This document shows, piece after piece, positions 1 through 6,463 of a stretch of 7,821 bases of DNA (within the stretch, counting starts at the first letter, position 1; every line of letters starts with the position of its first letter). The stretch comes from JBJTIF01 sp046094825 (GTDB taxonomy: Bacteria > Actinomycetota > UBA4738 > HRBIN12). The notes beneath the pieces are model-generated. The model was given only the letters and a program-made list of their open reading frames with translations. It ran no database searches and was not told the origin of the DNA. The translations under genes and the position numbers were made by a program. The stretch is from assembly GCA_046094825.1 (NCBI GenBank), contig JBJTIF010000029.1:1-7821 (forward strand). Direction: 5' to 3'.

Positions 1-62
1 CGGCGCCCCGGGGGGGCGGGGGGGGGGGGGCGCGGCGCCCGCCCCCCCCCCCCCCCCCCCCC
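1..62. repeat. Low-complexity G-run/C-run fold-back at left edge
   Basis: A G-run at 10-30, broken by one C at 17, is followed by a short GC linker around a GGCGCC core (34-39) and then 21 Cs at 42-62. The bases 10-32 and 40-62 pair as an inverted repeat with a single mismatch (17 against 55), giving 23-bp arms and a 7-nt middle. The minus-strand comEC frame enters this block and would become runs of glycine and proline, unlike any ComEC. I infer a sequencing or assembly artefact at a contig end. A natural G-tract hairpin is the less likely alternative. Confidence 0.8.
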
Positions 63-1489
63 ACCGCGACGCCGATCGCGAGGACCGCGAGCATCCCGAG
101 GACGAACACCACCGGCCCACCCTCGGAGGTGATCCACGCGACCGGTGCGCGGGCGAGTCGGTCGGCGATCCACGTGATGTACGTGGACGGCACCGACGCG
201 AGCCGCGCGAGCGGCATCCCGAGCGGGGGCGCGACGATCCCGAGGCCCGCCGCGGCGAGGCCGAGCAGCAGCGCCGGGGCGACGGCGGGCGCGGCGAGGA
301 CGTTCGCGAGGACCGTGACGAGGGGGATCTCGCGGAACACCGCGAGGAGCACGGGCGTCACCGCGAGCTGCGCGGAGAGCGTCGCGCCGAGGGCGAGCGC
401 GAGCGGGCGCGGGAGGAAGCCGAAACGGTCCGCGAGCGGTGCGGCGAGGAGCACCATCCCCGCGGTGGCCCCCGCGGAGAGCTGGAACCCGACGGCGTGC
501 GCGAGCGCCGGATCGAGGACGAGGAGGACGATGACGGCGCCGGCGAGGAGCGCGATGCCGTCGCGGGGCCGTCCGAGGAAGCCCCCGACGAGTCCCAGGC
601 ACGCCATGACGCCGGCCCGCAGGACCGACGACTCGCCTCCGGTGACCACGACGAAGAAGGCGACGGCGAGGAGGCCGAGCGCGAGCTGCGCGGAACGGGG
701 CAGGCGGAGGCGCATCCCGAGGACGAGCAGTGGTGCGAGGACCATCGCGACGTTCTGCCCGGAGACGACGAGGAGGTGCCCGAGACCGGTCGCGCGGAAG
801 TCGCGACGGGTCGCGTCATCGAGGCCACCCTCGTCGCCGAGGGCGAGTCCGAGAAGGAGCGCCGCGGGACGCGGCGCGAAGAGCCGCTCGATGGAGCGAC
901 CGACGAGCGAGCGGAATCCCTGGGCCGCGCGGATGAACGGGTTCGCGGAGGGTCCGAGGATCCGGACCTCGCGGACCTTCACCCCTGCGGCGATCCCCCG
1001 GCGCAGCAGGGAGTCGGCGAACCCCGCGTCGTCGGGGACGCGCACCGCGCCCTCGATCTCGACGCGGTCGCCCCGCACGGCCTCCGGTGGCGATCCGGAT
1101 CCGCCCAGCCAGAGCGAGCCCCCGGCGGTCGTCACCGACCCGTCGCGCTCGATCCGATCGACGCCGAGGACCGCGGACCACCCATAGGGCTTCGCCAGCG
1201 GATCGGTCCGAAGCGACCCGACGATCGTCGCGTTCCCGGGTCGCGCGATCGGGGCGTCGCGGACGCGCTCGAGGTGGATCCCGCCCCAACCGAGCCCGAC
1301 GAGGAGCGTCGCGAGCCCGAGCGCCGCGTCGGCGAGGCCGCCGCGGCGCTCCGTGACCCACGTCGCGACGACGAGCGCGACGACGCCGGCGAGGAGCCAC
1401 AGGGCCGGCGGGAGGACGGACGCGTGGATCGCGAGGATCGTGCCCGCCCAGAGGCCGATCGCGGCGACCGGCGCGGCGCGGACGATCAC
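1..1489 (-). CDS. comEC: ComEC, DNA-uptake channel protein (3' end cut off)
   Basis: ComEC is the multi-spanning inner-membrane channel that carries single-stranded DNA into the cytoplasm during natural transformation. About 476 residues are readable, from a GTG start at 1489 down to position 62. Residues 1-70 are hydrophobic membrane segments. Residues about 85-180 form the soluble N-terminal OB-fold-like DUF4131 region (GDRVEIEGAVRVPDDAGF). The Competence domain follows: a GLALGDEGG segment (214-222), then TGLGHLLVVSGQNVAMV (234-250), SSVLRAGVMA (287-296) and LDPALAHAVGFQLSAGA (325-341), with further membrane helices after that. These are family hallmarks. The usual C-terminal metallo-beta-lactamase-like domain, if present, lies beyond the window. 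The start is fixed because an in-frame TAG, the comEA stop, lies one codon upstream. I see no clear ribosome-binding site, so translation is probably coupled to comEA. Sequence below 63 is unreliable. Confidence 0.93.
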   Translation of the reverse strand, partial: MIVRAAPVAAIGLWAGTILAIHASVLPPALWLLAGVVALVVATWVTERRGGLADAALGLATLLVGLGWGGIHLERVRDAPIARPGNATIVGSLRTDPLAKPYGWSAVLGVDRIERDGSVTTAGGSLWLGGSGSPPEAVRGDRVEIEGAVRVPDDAGFADSLLRRGIAAGVKVREVRILGPSANPFIRAAQGFRSLVGRSIERLFAPRPAALLLGLALGDEGGLDDATRRDFRATGLGHLLVVSGQNVAMVLAPLLVLGMRLRLPRSAQLALGLLAVAFFVVVTGGESSVLRAGVMACLGLVGGFLGRPRDGIALLAGAVIVLLVLDPALAHAVGFQLSAGATAGMVLLAAPLADRFGFLPRPLALALGATLSAQLAVTPVLLAVFREIPLVTVLANVLAAPAVAPALLLGLAAAGLGIVAPPLGMPLARLASVPSTYITWIADRLARAPVAWITSEGGPVVFVLGMLAVLAIGVAVGGGGGGGGRRAPPPPPPRGA

Positions 1490-1492
1490 GGG

Positions 1493-2101
1493 CTACACCG
1501 TCACGAGCGGTCGGAGCTCTTCGAGCGTCGCGCTGCCGATCCCGCTCACGTCGTCGAGGTCGTCGACGGACGCGAAGGGCCCGTTCGCCGTCCGGTGGTC
1601 GATGATCCGTTGCGCGAGCGCGGGCCCGATGCCCGGGAGCGTCTCGAGCTCCGCCGCGCTCGCGGTGTTCACGTTCACGAGACCCGATGCGTCGATGCCC
1701 GGGCCGGCCGCACCCGCGGCGACGGGCGCCTCGCCGACGCGCGGCACGTGGATCTGCGTCCCGTCGACCGCGGGGGCGGCGAGGTTCAGCGCCGCGAGAT
1801 CGGCGTCGCGACGCGCGCCGCCCGCGGCGGCGACCGCGTCGACGAGCCGTGCGCCGGGGGCCAGCTCGTAGACGCCGGGCGAGATGACTCGGCCCGTGAC
1901 GTGGACGACGATCGGGGACGCCGAGGGGCTCGCGGGCGGTGGGGCGACGGGCGCGATCGGTTCGATCGCGACCGTCGCGGGCAGCGATCGCAGGTACCAG
2001 AGGCTCGCCGCGGCGATGAGGACGGCGAGGAGCGCCGCGACGCCGATCCGCTCCCCGCGTGGCATCGCAGCGAAGCGCTCACGGAGTCCATCCCCGTCCA
2101 C
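1493..2101 (-). CDS. comEA: ComEA, competence DNA receptor
   Basis: ComEA is the membrane-anchored receptor that binds incoming double-stranded DNA outside the membrane and passes it to ComEC. From a GTG start at 2101 the protein has 202 residues. Residues 1-18 are a charged N-terminus and 19-37 a single membrane anchor (IGVAALLAVLIAAASLWYL). Residues 41-63 are a Pro/Ala/Ser linker, and 64-121 an SLBB domain (IVVHVTGRVISPGVYELAPG, then DGTQIHVP). Residues 141-202 are a tandem helix-hairpin-helix DNA-binding domain (LVNVNTASAAELETLPGIG, then DLDDVSGIG). The GTG is chosen because a GGGAGGGGG purine run ends 4 nt upstream, with the GGAGG core 7 nt away. An ATG at 2149 in the same frame would add 16 residues but has no such site. 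The still longer open frame, back to 2479, only overlaps leuS. comEC follows after 3 nt, in the same frame. Confidence 0.95.
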   Translation of the reverse strand: MDGDGLRERFAAMPRGERIGVAALLAVLIAAASLWYLRSLPATVAIEPIAPVAPPPASPSASPIVVHVTGRVISPGVYELAPGARLVDAVAAAGGARRDADLAALNLAAPAVDGTQIHVPRVGEAPVAAGAAGPGIDASGLVNVNTASAAELETLPGIGPALAQRIIDHRTANGPFASVDDLDDVSGIGSATLEELRPLVTV

Positions 2102-2105
2102 GACA

Positions 2106-2114
2106 CCCCCTCCC
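2106..2114 (-). promoter_or_regulatory. Ribosome-binding site of comEA
   Basis: The minus strand reads GGGAGGGGG here. Its GGAGG core (2113-2109) lies 7 nt before the GTG at 2101, an ideal Shine-Dalgarno distance. This decides for the GTG start over the ATG at 2149. Confidence 0.6.
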
Positions 2115-2250
2115 GATGGGGCGCGGACCGTAGCGGGCGGGCCGGACATCGCGCCGTGCGCGACGTCACAGGGAGGGGCGGAGGCCGCAGCCCCGCGCGG
2201 AAGGCGGAGAGCCCGGACGGCGCGCCGCGGCGGTGCGAGACGCTGCGGCG

Positions 2251-4713
2251 CTAGCGCCGACCGACGACGTTCACGAGCTTCGGCGCACGGACGATCACCT
2301 GGGCGATGTCCCGGTCGCCGAGCGCGCGGCGGACGGCGTCGGAGGCGAGCGCAGCCTCCCGGCAGGCCTCCTCGGAGGCGTCGGGATCCACCTCGATGCG
2401 GTCCCGGACCTTCCCGTCCACCTGCAGGATGAGCGTCACGCGTTCCTCGGCGACGAGCGCCGGGTCCCACGTGGGCCACGAGGAGACGTGGACGCTGTCG
2501 GGCTCGCCGAGCACCTCGCGCCAGAGCTCCTCCGACACGAACGGCGCGAGCGGCGCGAGCATCTGCACGAGGGCGCGTGCGGAGGGCAGCGCCCCCGCGC
2601 CCGCGTCGAGCGCCGCCCGGAGCTCGTTCGTGAGCACCATGAGCTTCGCGATCGCCGTGTTGAACCGGAAGCGCTCGAGGTCATCCGTCACCCCGCGGAT
2701 CGTCCGGTGCGCGGCGCGCCGGAGCGCCTCGGGTTCGACCGCGCCGCCGCCGCGGGCCGCCGCCTCGAGGACCGCCGTCCACGCCCGCCCGAGCCAGGAG
2801 CGCACCCCTGGGGCGCGGGCCGGGTCGGGGGCGAGGAGCTTCCAGTCGATGTCGTCCTCGAACGGGCCGGCGAAGAGCATCGTGAGCCGCATCGCGTCGG
2901 CGCCCCATCGCTCGACGATCGGCATCGGTTCGACGATGTTGCCCTTCGACTTCGACATCGAGGCCCCGCCGTAGATGACCTGGCCCTGGTTCATGAGCCG
3001 CGGGAACGGTTCGGTGAACGTGACGTGCCCCATGTCGAAGAGCACCTTCGTGAAGAAGCGGGAGTACAGGAGGTGGAGGATCGCGTGCTCGACGCCGCCG
3101 GTGTACTGCGACACCGGCATCCACCGCGCGACCGCGGCGGGGTCGAAGGGGCGGGAGTCCTCCTCCGGGGAGCAGTAGCGGAGGTAGTACCAGGACGAGT
3201 CCACGAAGGTGTCCATCGTGTCGGTGTCGCGGGTGGCCGCGCCACCGCACCGCGGGCAGGCTGTGCGGAGGAACCCCTCGTGCCGGGCGAGCGGAGACTC
3301 GCCGCCGGGGCGGAAGTCGACGTCATCGGGCAGCAGCACCGGCAGCTGCTCGTCGGGGACCGCGACCTCGCCGCACGTCGGGCAGTGGACGATCGGGATC
3401 GGCGCGCCCCAGTACCGCTGGCGGCTGATGAGCCAGTCGCGGAGCCGGAAGGACACCGTCGCCTCGCCCGCACCCCGCTCCGCGAGCCAGTCGATCACGT
3501 CCGCGATCACCGCGGGGGTCGGGCGACCGTCGAACGGGCCGGACGCGACGAGCACCCCGTCGGCCGCATGCGCCTCGGCCATCGCGTGACCGTCGAGCGA
3601 CGCCTCGCCCTCCGGTTGCACGACGACGCGGACCGCGAGCCCGTGCTCGCGCGCGAACTCGAAGTCGCGCTGATCGTGCGCCGGGACGCCCATGACCGCG
3701 CCGGTCCCGTACTCCGTGAGGACGTACGGCGCGACGAAGCACGGGACGCGCTCGCCGCTCGCGGGGTTCACCGCGGTGACGCCGAGCGCGATCCCCTCGC
3801 GGGTCTCCGCCTGCTCGCGGTTCGTGAGCGGGGTCCGGCGGAGCCGCTCGACGAGCGGCGCGACGACGTCCGCCGTTCCCCCGGCCTCCGCGAGCCGTGC
3901 CACGAGCGGGTGCTCAGGCGCGAAGACGAAGAAGGTGACCCCCCAGAGCGTGTCGGGTCGCGTCGTGAAGACCTCGACCCGGTCGCCGGTCTCCGCGATC
4001 TCGAACACCACCCGCGCGCCCTCGCTGCGGCCGATCCAGTTCCGCTGCATCGTGACGACACGCTCGGGCCAGTCGACGAGGGCATCCATGTCGTCGAGGA
4101 GGCGCTGCGCGTAGTCGGTGATCCGGAAGAACCACTGCGTGAGGTCCTTGCGGACGACCTCGGCGCCGCAGCGCTCGCACGCGCCGTTCACCACCTGCTC
4201 GTTCGCGAGGACGGTCTGGTCCTGGGGGCACCAGTTCGTCGCCGCGGCCTTCCGGTACGCGAGCCCGCGCTCGAAGAGCCGCAGGAAGAGCCACTGCGTC
4301 CACCGGTAGTACTCGGGGTCGCAGGTGTGGAGTCGCCGGGACCAGTCGAACGACATCCCGAAGCGCTTGAACGACGCGGCCTGCTGGTCGATGTTCGCGT
4401 ACGTCCACTCCTTCGGGTGGATGCCGCGCTTGATCGCCGCATTCTCCGCCGGCAGCCCGAACGCGTCCCACCCGATCGGGTGGAGGACGTTGTGGCCGCG
4501 CATCGCCTGGAACCGCGCCACCGTGTCGCCGCCCGAGAACGCCTCGGCGTGGCCCATGTGGAGGTCGCCGGAGGGGTACGGGAACATGTCGAGCGCGTAG
4601 AAGCGCGGGCGCGGGTCGTCCGGGTCCTCGGAGGCCCGCGAACGGCCCTCCTCCTCCCAGATCCGCACCCACTTCGGCTCGATCTCCGACGGGTCGTAAC
4701 GACGGGGCTGCAT
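2251..4713 (-). CDS. leuS: Leucyl-tRNA synthetase
   Basis: This cytoplasmic class Ia synthetase charges tRNA-Leu with leucine and hydrolyses mischarged products. The 820 residues are a normal full length. Visible in order are the HIGH-type motif FPYPSGDLHMGH (44-55), a zinc-type segment with C162, C179 and C182, and the CP1 editing domain with its threonine-rich motif TTRPDTLWGVTF (250-261) and GVPAHDQRDFEF (342-353, including the editing aspartate D347). Next come Cys pairs C444/C447 and C486/C489, MDTFVDSSWYYLRYCSP (500-516), and the KMSKS-type loop ASMSKSKGN (584-592). The anticodon-binding alpha-helical domain and a small C-terminal domain (LILQVDGKVRDRI) complete it. The first Lys of KMSKS is Ser here, but the essential second Lys (K588) is kept. 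The ATG at 4713 has no Shine-Dalgarno and fits the family N-terminus (YDPSEIEPKW); the open frame upstream of it is arginine/proline-rich non-homologous sequence. The stop is TAG; comEA starts 149 nt further on. Confidence 0.98.
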   Translation of the reverse strand: MQPRRYDPSEIEPKWVRIWEEEGRSRASEDPDDPRPRFYALDMFPYPSGDLHMGHAEAFSGGDTVARFQAMRGHNVLHPIGWDAFGLPAENAAIKRGIHPKEWTYANIDQQAASFKRFGMSFDWSRRLHTCDPEYYRWTQWLFLRLFERGLAYRKAAATNWCPQDQTVLANEQVVNGACERCGAEVVRKDLTQWFFRITDYAQRLLDDMDALVDWPERVVTMQRNWIGRSEGARVVFEIAETGDRVEVFTTRPDTLWGVTFFVFAPEHPLVARLAEAGGTADVVAPLVERLRRTPLTNREQAETREGIALGVTAVNPASGERVPCFVAPYVLTEYGTGAVMGVPAHDQRDFEFAREHGLAVRVVVQPEGEASLDGHAMAEAHAADGVLVASGPFDGRPTPAVIADVIDWLAERGAGEATVSFRLRDWLISRQRYWGAPIPIVHCPTCGEVAVPDEQLPVLLPDDVDFRPGGESPLARHEGFLRTACPRCGGAATRDTDTMDTFVDSSWYYLRYCSPEEDSRPFDPAAVARWMPVSQYTGGVEHAILHLLYSRFFTKVLFDMGHVTFTEPFPRLMNQGQVIYGGASMSKSKGNIVEPMPIVERWGADAMRLTMLFAGPFEDDIDWKLLAPDPARAPGVRSWLGRAWTAVLEAAARGGGAVEPEALRRAAHRTIRGVTDDLERFRFNTAIAKLMVLTNELRAALDAGAGALPSARALVQMLAPLAPFVSEELWREVLGEPDSVHVSSWPTWDPALVAEERVTLILQVDGKVRDRIEVDPDASEEACREAALASDAVRRALGDRDIAQVIVRAPKLVNVVGRR

Positions 4714-4722
4714 GGGGCGGGA

Positions 4723-4728
4723 ATCGTA
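4723..4728 (-). promoter_or_regulatory. Possible -10 element of leuS (near-leaderless start)
   Basis: The minus strand reads TACGAT, matching TANNNT, with 9 nt between it and the leuS ATG. No ribosome-binding site is visible, so transcription may start at or within a few bases of the start codon. No convincing -35 box is seen. The call rests on one hexamer. Confidence 0.3.
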
Positions 4729-4790
4729 CCCGGCGGGTTCCCCCGTCCCGTGCGCGTGCGGGCGCGGCGCGTTCGCGGGGAGCGGTCGCC

Positions 4791-5921
4791 TCAGCGCCAG
4801 CGCAGGAGCGCACCGACGTCCTCGGCCGGGCCGGCGCCGCGGGGGATCACGCGCACCTCGGCGCCGGTGCCGATCGCGGCGCGGACGACGGCCTCGCGGC
4901 GCCGGCCCGGCCGGAGCCCCGACCACCCGAGCGCCGCAGCGGCGGCCTCGCTCACCGCGAGGTGCGCCGGGTCCGCGTCGAACCACGCCTCCGCCTCGTC
5001 CCCCGGGTCCTCCGCGATGAGGAGGGTCTCGACCTGGCCCGCGGCGAGCGCCGCGATCGTCTGGTCGAATCCCGCGACGGCGCGGTCGCGCTGCCCGGAC
5101 TCCTCGGCGAAGCGCGCGAGGAGCGCGGCGAGTTCGTCGTCGTGGTCGGCGTCGAGGACCTCCGTGACGTCGCCGGTCACGCCGCCGTTGCCGCGGGGAC
5201 GCAGGCGCTGCCCGTCGACGACGCGGACGAGTGCGGCGAGATCGCTCGGGAGATCGTCACGCAGGAACTGCACCGCGCGGACGTCGCCCGCGACGAAGAT
5301 CACGCGCGGCTGCGCCCACCGCGCGAGCCGGACGACCTCGGTCGCGACCTCGCCGGCGTTGCGCTCCCAGGAGTTCTCCGCGCGCCGCTGGTAGCGGTGT
5401 TCCGCCCACGCGTGCCAGTCGCTCTGTGCGACGCGCGGGATCGGCTCCTCCGAGGCCGTGACCTCCGCGTCGAGCTCCACGCCGTCGCGACGGACGACGA
5501 CGAGGTCGGCGCCGCGCCGGTCGGTGAGGACCACGAGGTGCGGCACGCGCCGTTGCCGGGCGGCGAGCACCGGGATCGTCCACGGGAGCCACTCGTAGCG
5601 GGCCTCCCGCTCGTCGGATCCGTCCTGCCGGTCGAGGTGCTCGACGAAGACCCCGCCCTCGCCCGTCACGACGACGTGGAGGACGCGGCCCCATCGGTGG
5701 GCGTCGACGACGAACGGATCGACGAGCGCGAGGAGGTCGTCGGGGACGCCGTCGGCGAGGAGCTCCTGTCGCAGGCCCTGCCAGCGGAGGTGCGACCGCG
5801 GCCCGGCGTTCTCGACGGCGGGTTCGGTCGTGAGCCGGACCGAGAGGAACGGTCCGGCGGCGGTCGCGAGGTCGGTGAGGTCGAGGATCCGGTCGGTCTC
5901 CATGGCCCCACTCTGCCGCAT
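4791..5921 (-). CDS. Release-factor-like protein of the baeRF/Vms1-related (Rv2629-like) group
   Basis: The 376-residue soluble protein shows the eRF1-like layout of bacterial/archaeal release-factor-family proteins, a group related to Vms1/ANKZF1, which cleave peptidyl-tRNA on stalled ribosomes. An N-terminal region (LTDLATAAGPFLSVRL, 15-30) leads into strands LHVVVTGEGGVFVEHL (81-96) and HLVVLTDRRGADLVVVRR (128-145). A middle domain carries HRYQRRAENSWERNAGEVA (175-193) and PRVIFVAGD (205-213). The C-terminal L7Ae-like domain ends in AEVRVIPRG...VGALLRW (354-375). I see no canonical GGQ; Q178 is only a candidate catalytic glutamine, so enzymatic activity is not shown. Assignment rests on remembered family patterns, including the mycobacterial stress protein Rv2629. 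The ATG at 5921 has GGAGG 11 nt upstream. The ATG at 5903 (METDRILDL) is a credible alternative start with a weaker GTGGGG. leuS follows 77 nt downstream and may be co-transcribed. Confidence 0.75.
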   Translation of the reverse strand: MRQSGAMETDRILDLTDLATAAGPFLSVRLTTEPAVENAGPRSHLRWQGLRQELLADGVPDDLLALVDPFVVDAHRWGRVLHVVVTGEGGVFVEHLDRQDGSDEREARYEWLPWTIPVLAARQRRVPHLVVLTDRRGADLVVVRRDGVELDAEVTASEEPIPRVAQSDWHAWAEHRYQRRAENSWERNAGEVATEVVRLARWAQPRVIFVAGDVRAVQFLRDDLPSDLAALVRVVDGQRLRPRGNGGVTGDVTEVLDADHDDELAALLARFAEESGQRDRAVAGFDQTIAALAAGQVETLLIAEDPGDEAEAWFDADPAHLAVSEAAAAALGWSGLRPGRRREAVVRAAIGTGAEVRVIPRGAGPAEDVGALLRWR

Positions 5922-5992
5922 GGCGGGCCGTCCCTCCCCGGGGGAAGGTCCCCCGGCCGTCGGCCCGATGGTCCCCCCGGTACCCTCCGCGC
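5922..5992. promoter_or_regulatory. Divergent intergenic region with GC hairpin
   Basis: This 71-nt region separates the release-factor-like gene (minus) from the DUF1801 gene (plus) and must hold promoters for both unless transcription enters from elsewhere. It contains a perfect inverted repeat at 5938-5956: CCGGGGG, loop AAGGT, CCCCCGG. The hairpin lies in the leader of the minus-strand gene, next to the GGAGG that may serve its ATG at 5921. A role as an operator or translational control element is speculative. Confidence 0.4.
5981..5986 (+). promoter_or_regulatory. Possible -10 element of the DUF1801 gene (leaderless start)
   Basis: TACCCT (TANNNT pattern) lies exactly 6 nt before the GTG at 5993, so transcription would begin on or beside the start codon. 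No Shine-Dalgarno is present and no convincing -35 box is seen. Confidence 0.35.
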
Positions 5993-6355
5993 GTGGAGGG
6001 ATCCGCCGCCGTCGACGCCTACCTCGCCGGGCTGCCCGACGACCGTCGGCAGGCGCTCCAGCGCCTGCGGACCTTCATCGCCGGGCTCGTGCCCGAGGCG
6101 ACGGAGGGCATCTCGTACGGCATGCCCGGCTTCAAGCTCCGCGGGCATCCGCTCGTCGGCTACGCGAGCGCGACCCACCACTGCGCGCTCTACGGGATGT
6201 CCGCGCAGCTCGAGCGGTTCGCGCCACGGCTCACGGCGTTCTCGACCTCGAAGGGGACGATCCGCTTCACGCCGGAGCATCCGGTGTCCGACGACGTCGT
6301 CGAGGACCTCGTGCGGTTCCGCGTCGGCGAGATCGACGCCCGTTGGCCGGCCTGA
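5993..6355 (+). CDS. DUF1801 (YdhG-like) small protein
   Basis: This 120-residue protein belongs to the DUF1801/YdhG family, which has a frataxin- or YjbR-like fold and whose function is largely unknown; some members are described as iron-chaperone-like. Family marks are an N-terminal helix (VDAYLAGLPDDRRQALQRLR, 7-26), the core EGISYGMPGFKLRGHPLVGY (38-57), HHCALYGM and the C-terminal KGTIRFTPEHPVSDDVVEDLVRFRV. The length is typical. There is no signal peptide or membrane segment. The start is a GTG with no ribosome-binding site, placed 6 nt after a TACCCT box. It is the only plus-strand protein gene, divergent from the release-factor-like gene. Its TGA stop is 14 nt from the 3' end of the oppositely oriented tRNA-Ala gene, so read-through would be antisense to the tRNA. 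Confidence 0.88.
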   Translation: MEGSAAVDAYLAGLPDDRRQALQRLRTFIAGLVPEATEGISYGMPGFKLRGHPLVGYASATHHCALYGMSAQLERFAPRLTAFSTSKGTIRFTPEHPVSDDVVEDLVRFRVGEIDARWPA

Positions 6356-6369
6356 GCGGCGGGCCGTGG

Positions 6370-6445
6370 TGGTGGACCCAAGGGGATTCGAACCCCTGAC
6401 CTCTTGGCTGCCAGCCAAGCGCTCTACCAACTGAGCTATGGGCCC
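6370..6445 (-). tRNA. tRNA-Ala (anticodon GGC)
   Basis: Read on the minus strand, a complete 76-nt cloverleaf is present. It has a 7-bp acceptor stem (GGGCCCA with TGGGTCC), a D arm (GCTC/GAGC, loop AGTTGGTA), an anticodon arm CTTGG-CTGGCAG-CCAAG with anticodon GGC, a 5-nt variable loop AGGTC, and a T arm AGGGG-TTCGAAT-CCCCT. Discriminator A73 and an encoded CCA follow. The third acceptor pair is G3-U70, the classic identity element for alanyl-tRNA synthetase, which independently confirms the anticodon assignment. GGC reads GCC and, by wobble, GCT. The gene lies 18 nt downstream of rsfS on the same strand and may be read from that operon or from its own promoter. Confidence 0.98.
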
Positions 6446-6456
6446 CTGCGGATGGG

Positions 6457-6462
6457 AGTGTA
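6457..6462 (-). promoter_or_regulatory. Possible -10 element of tRNA-Ala
   Basis: The minus strand reads TACACT, 11 nt before the tRNA 5' end and directly after the rsfS TAG stop. Transcription would start about 4-6 nt before the mature tRNA. The best -35 match is weak (GAGACC, 19 nt upstream), so read-through from rsfS remains an alternative. Confidence 0.35.
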
Positions 6463-6463
6463 C

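Noticed and set aside
816..1400. Minus-strand open frame within comEC
   Set aside because: It is out of frame with the ComEC reading that carries the HLLVVSG and RAGVMA motifs, and is arginine-rich noise.
2102..2250. Terminator or small gene between leuS and comEA
   Set aside because: The 149 nt hold several short GC inverted repeats expected at this composition, but no stem followed by a T-run. The only extra coding option is the upstream ATG at 2149 for comEA.
497..2254. 585-codon plus-strand open frame
   Set aside because: Antisense to comEC and comEA, which have clear family motifs; the translation is low-complexity charged sequence.
4714..4790. Terminator between the release-factor-like gene and leuS
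   Set aside because: No convincing stem plus T-run is present, so co-transcription cannot be excluded.
2233..5394. 1053-codon plus-strand open frame
   Set aside because: It runs antisense over leuS and parts of its neighbours, is dominated by Arg, Glu, Asp and Val with no recognisable domain, and follows from high third-position GC in the real genes.
4962..6434. 490-codon plus-strand open frame
   Set aside because: Antisense to the release-factor-like gene, then out of frame over DUF1801 and into the tRNA; no domain is seen.
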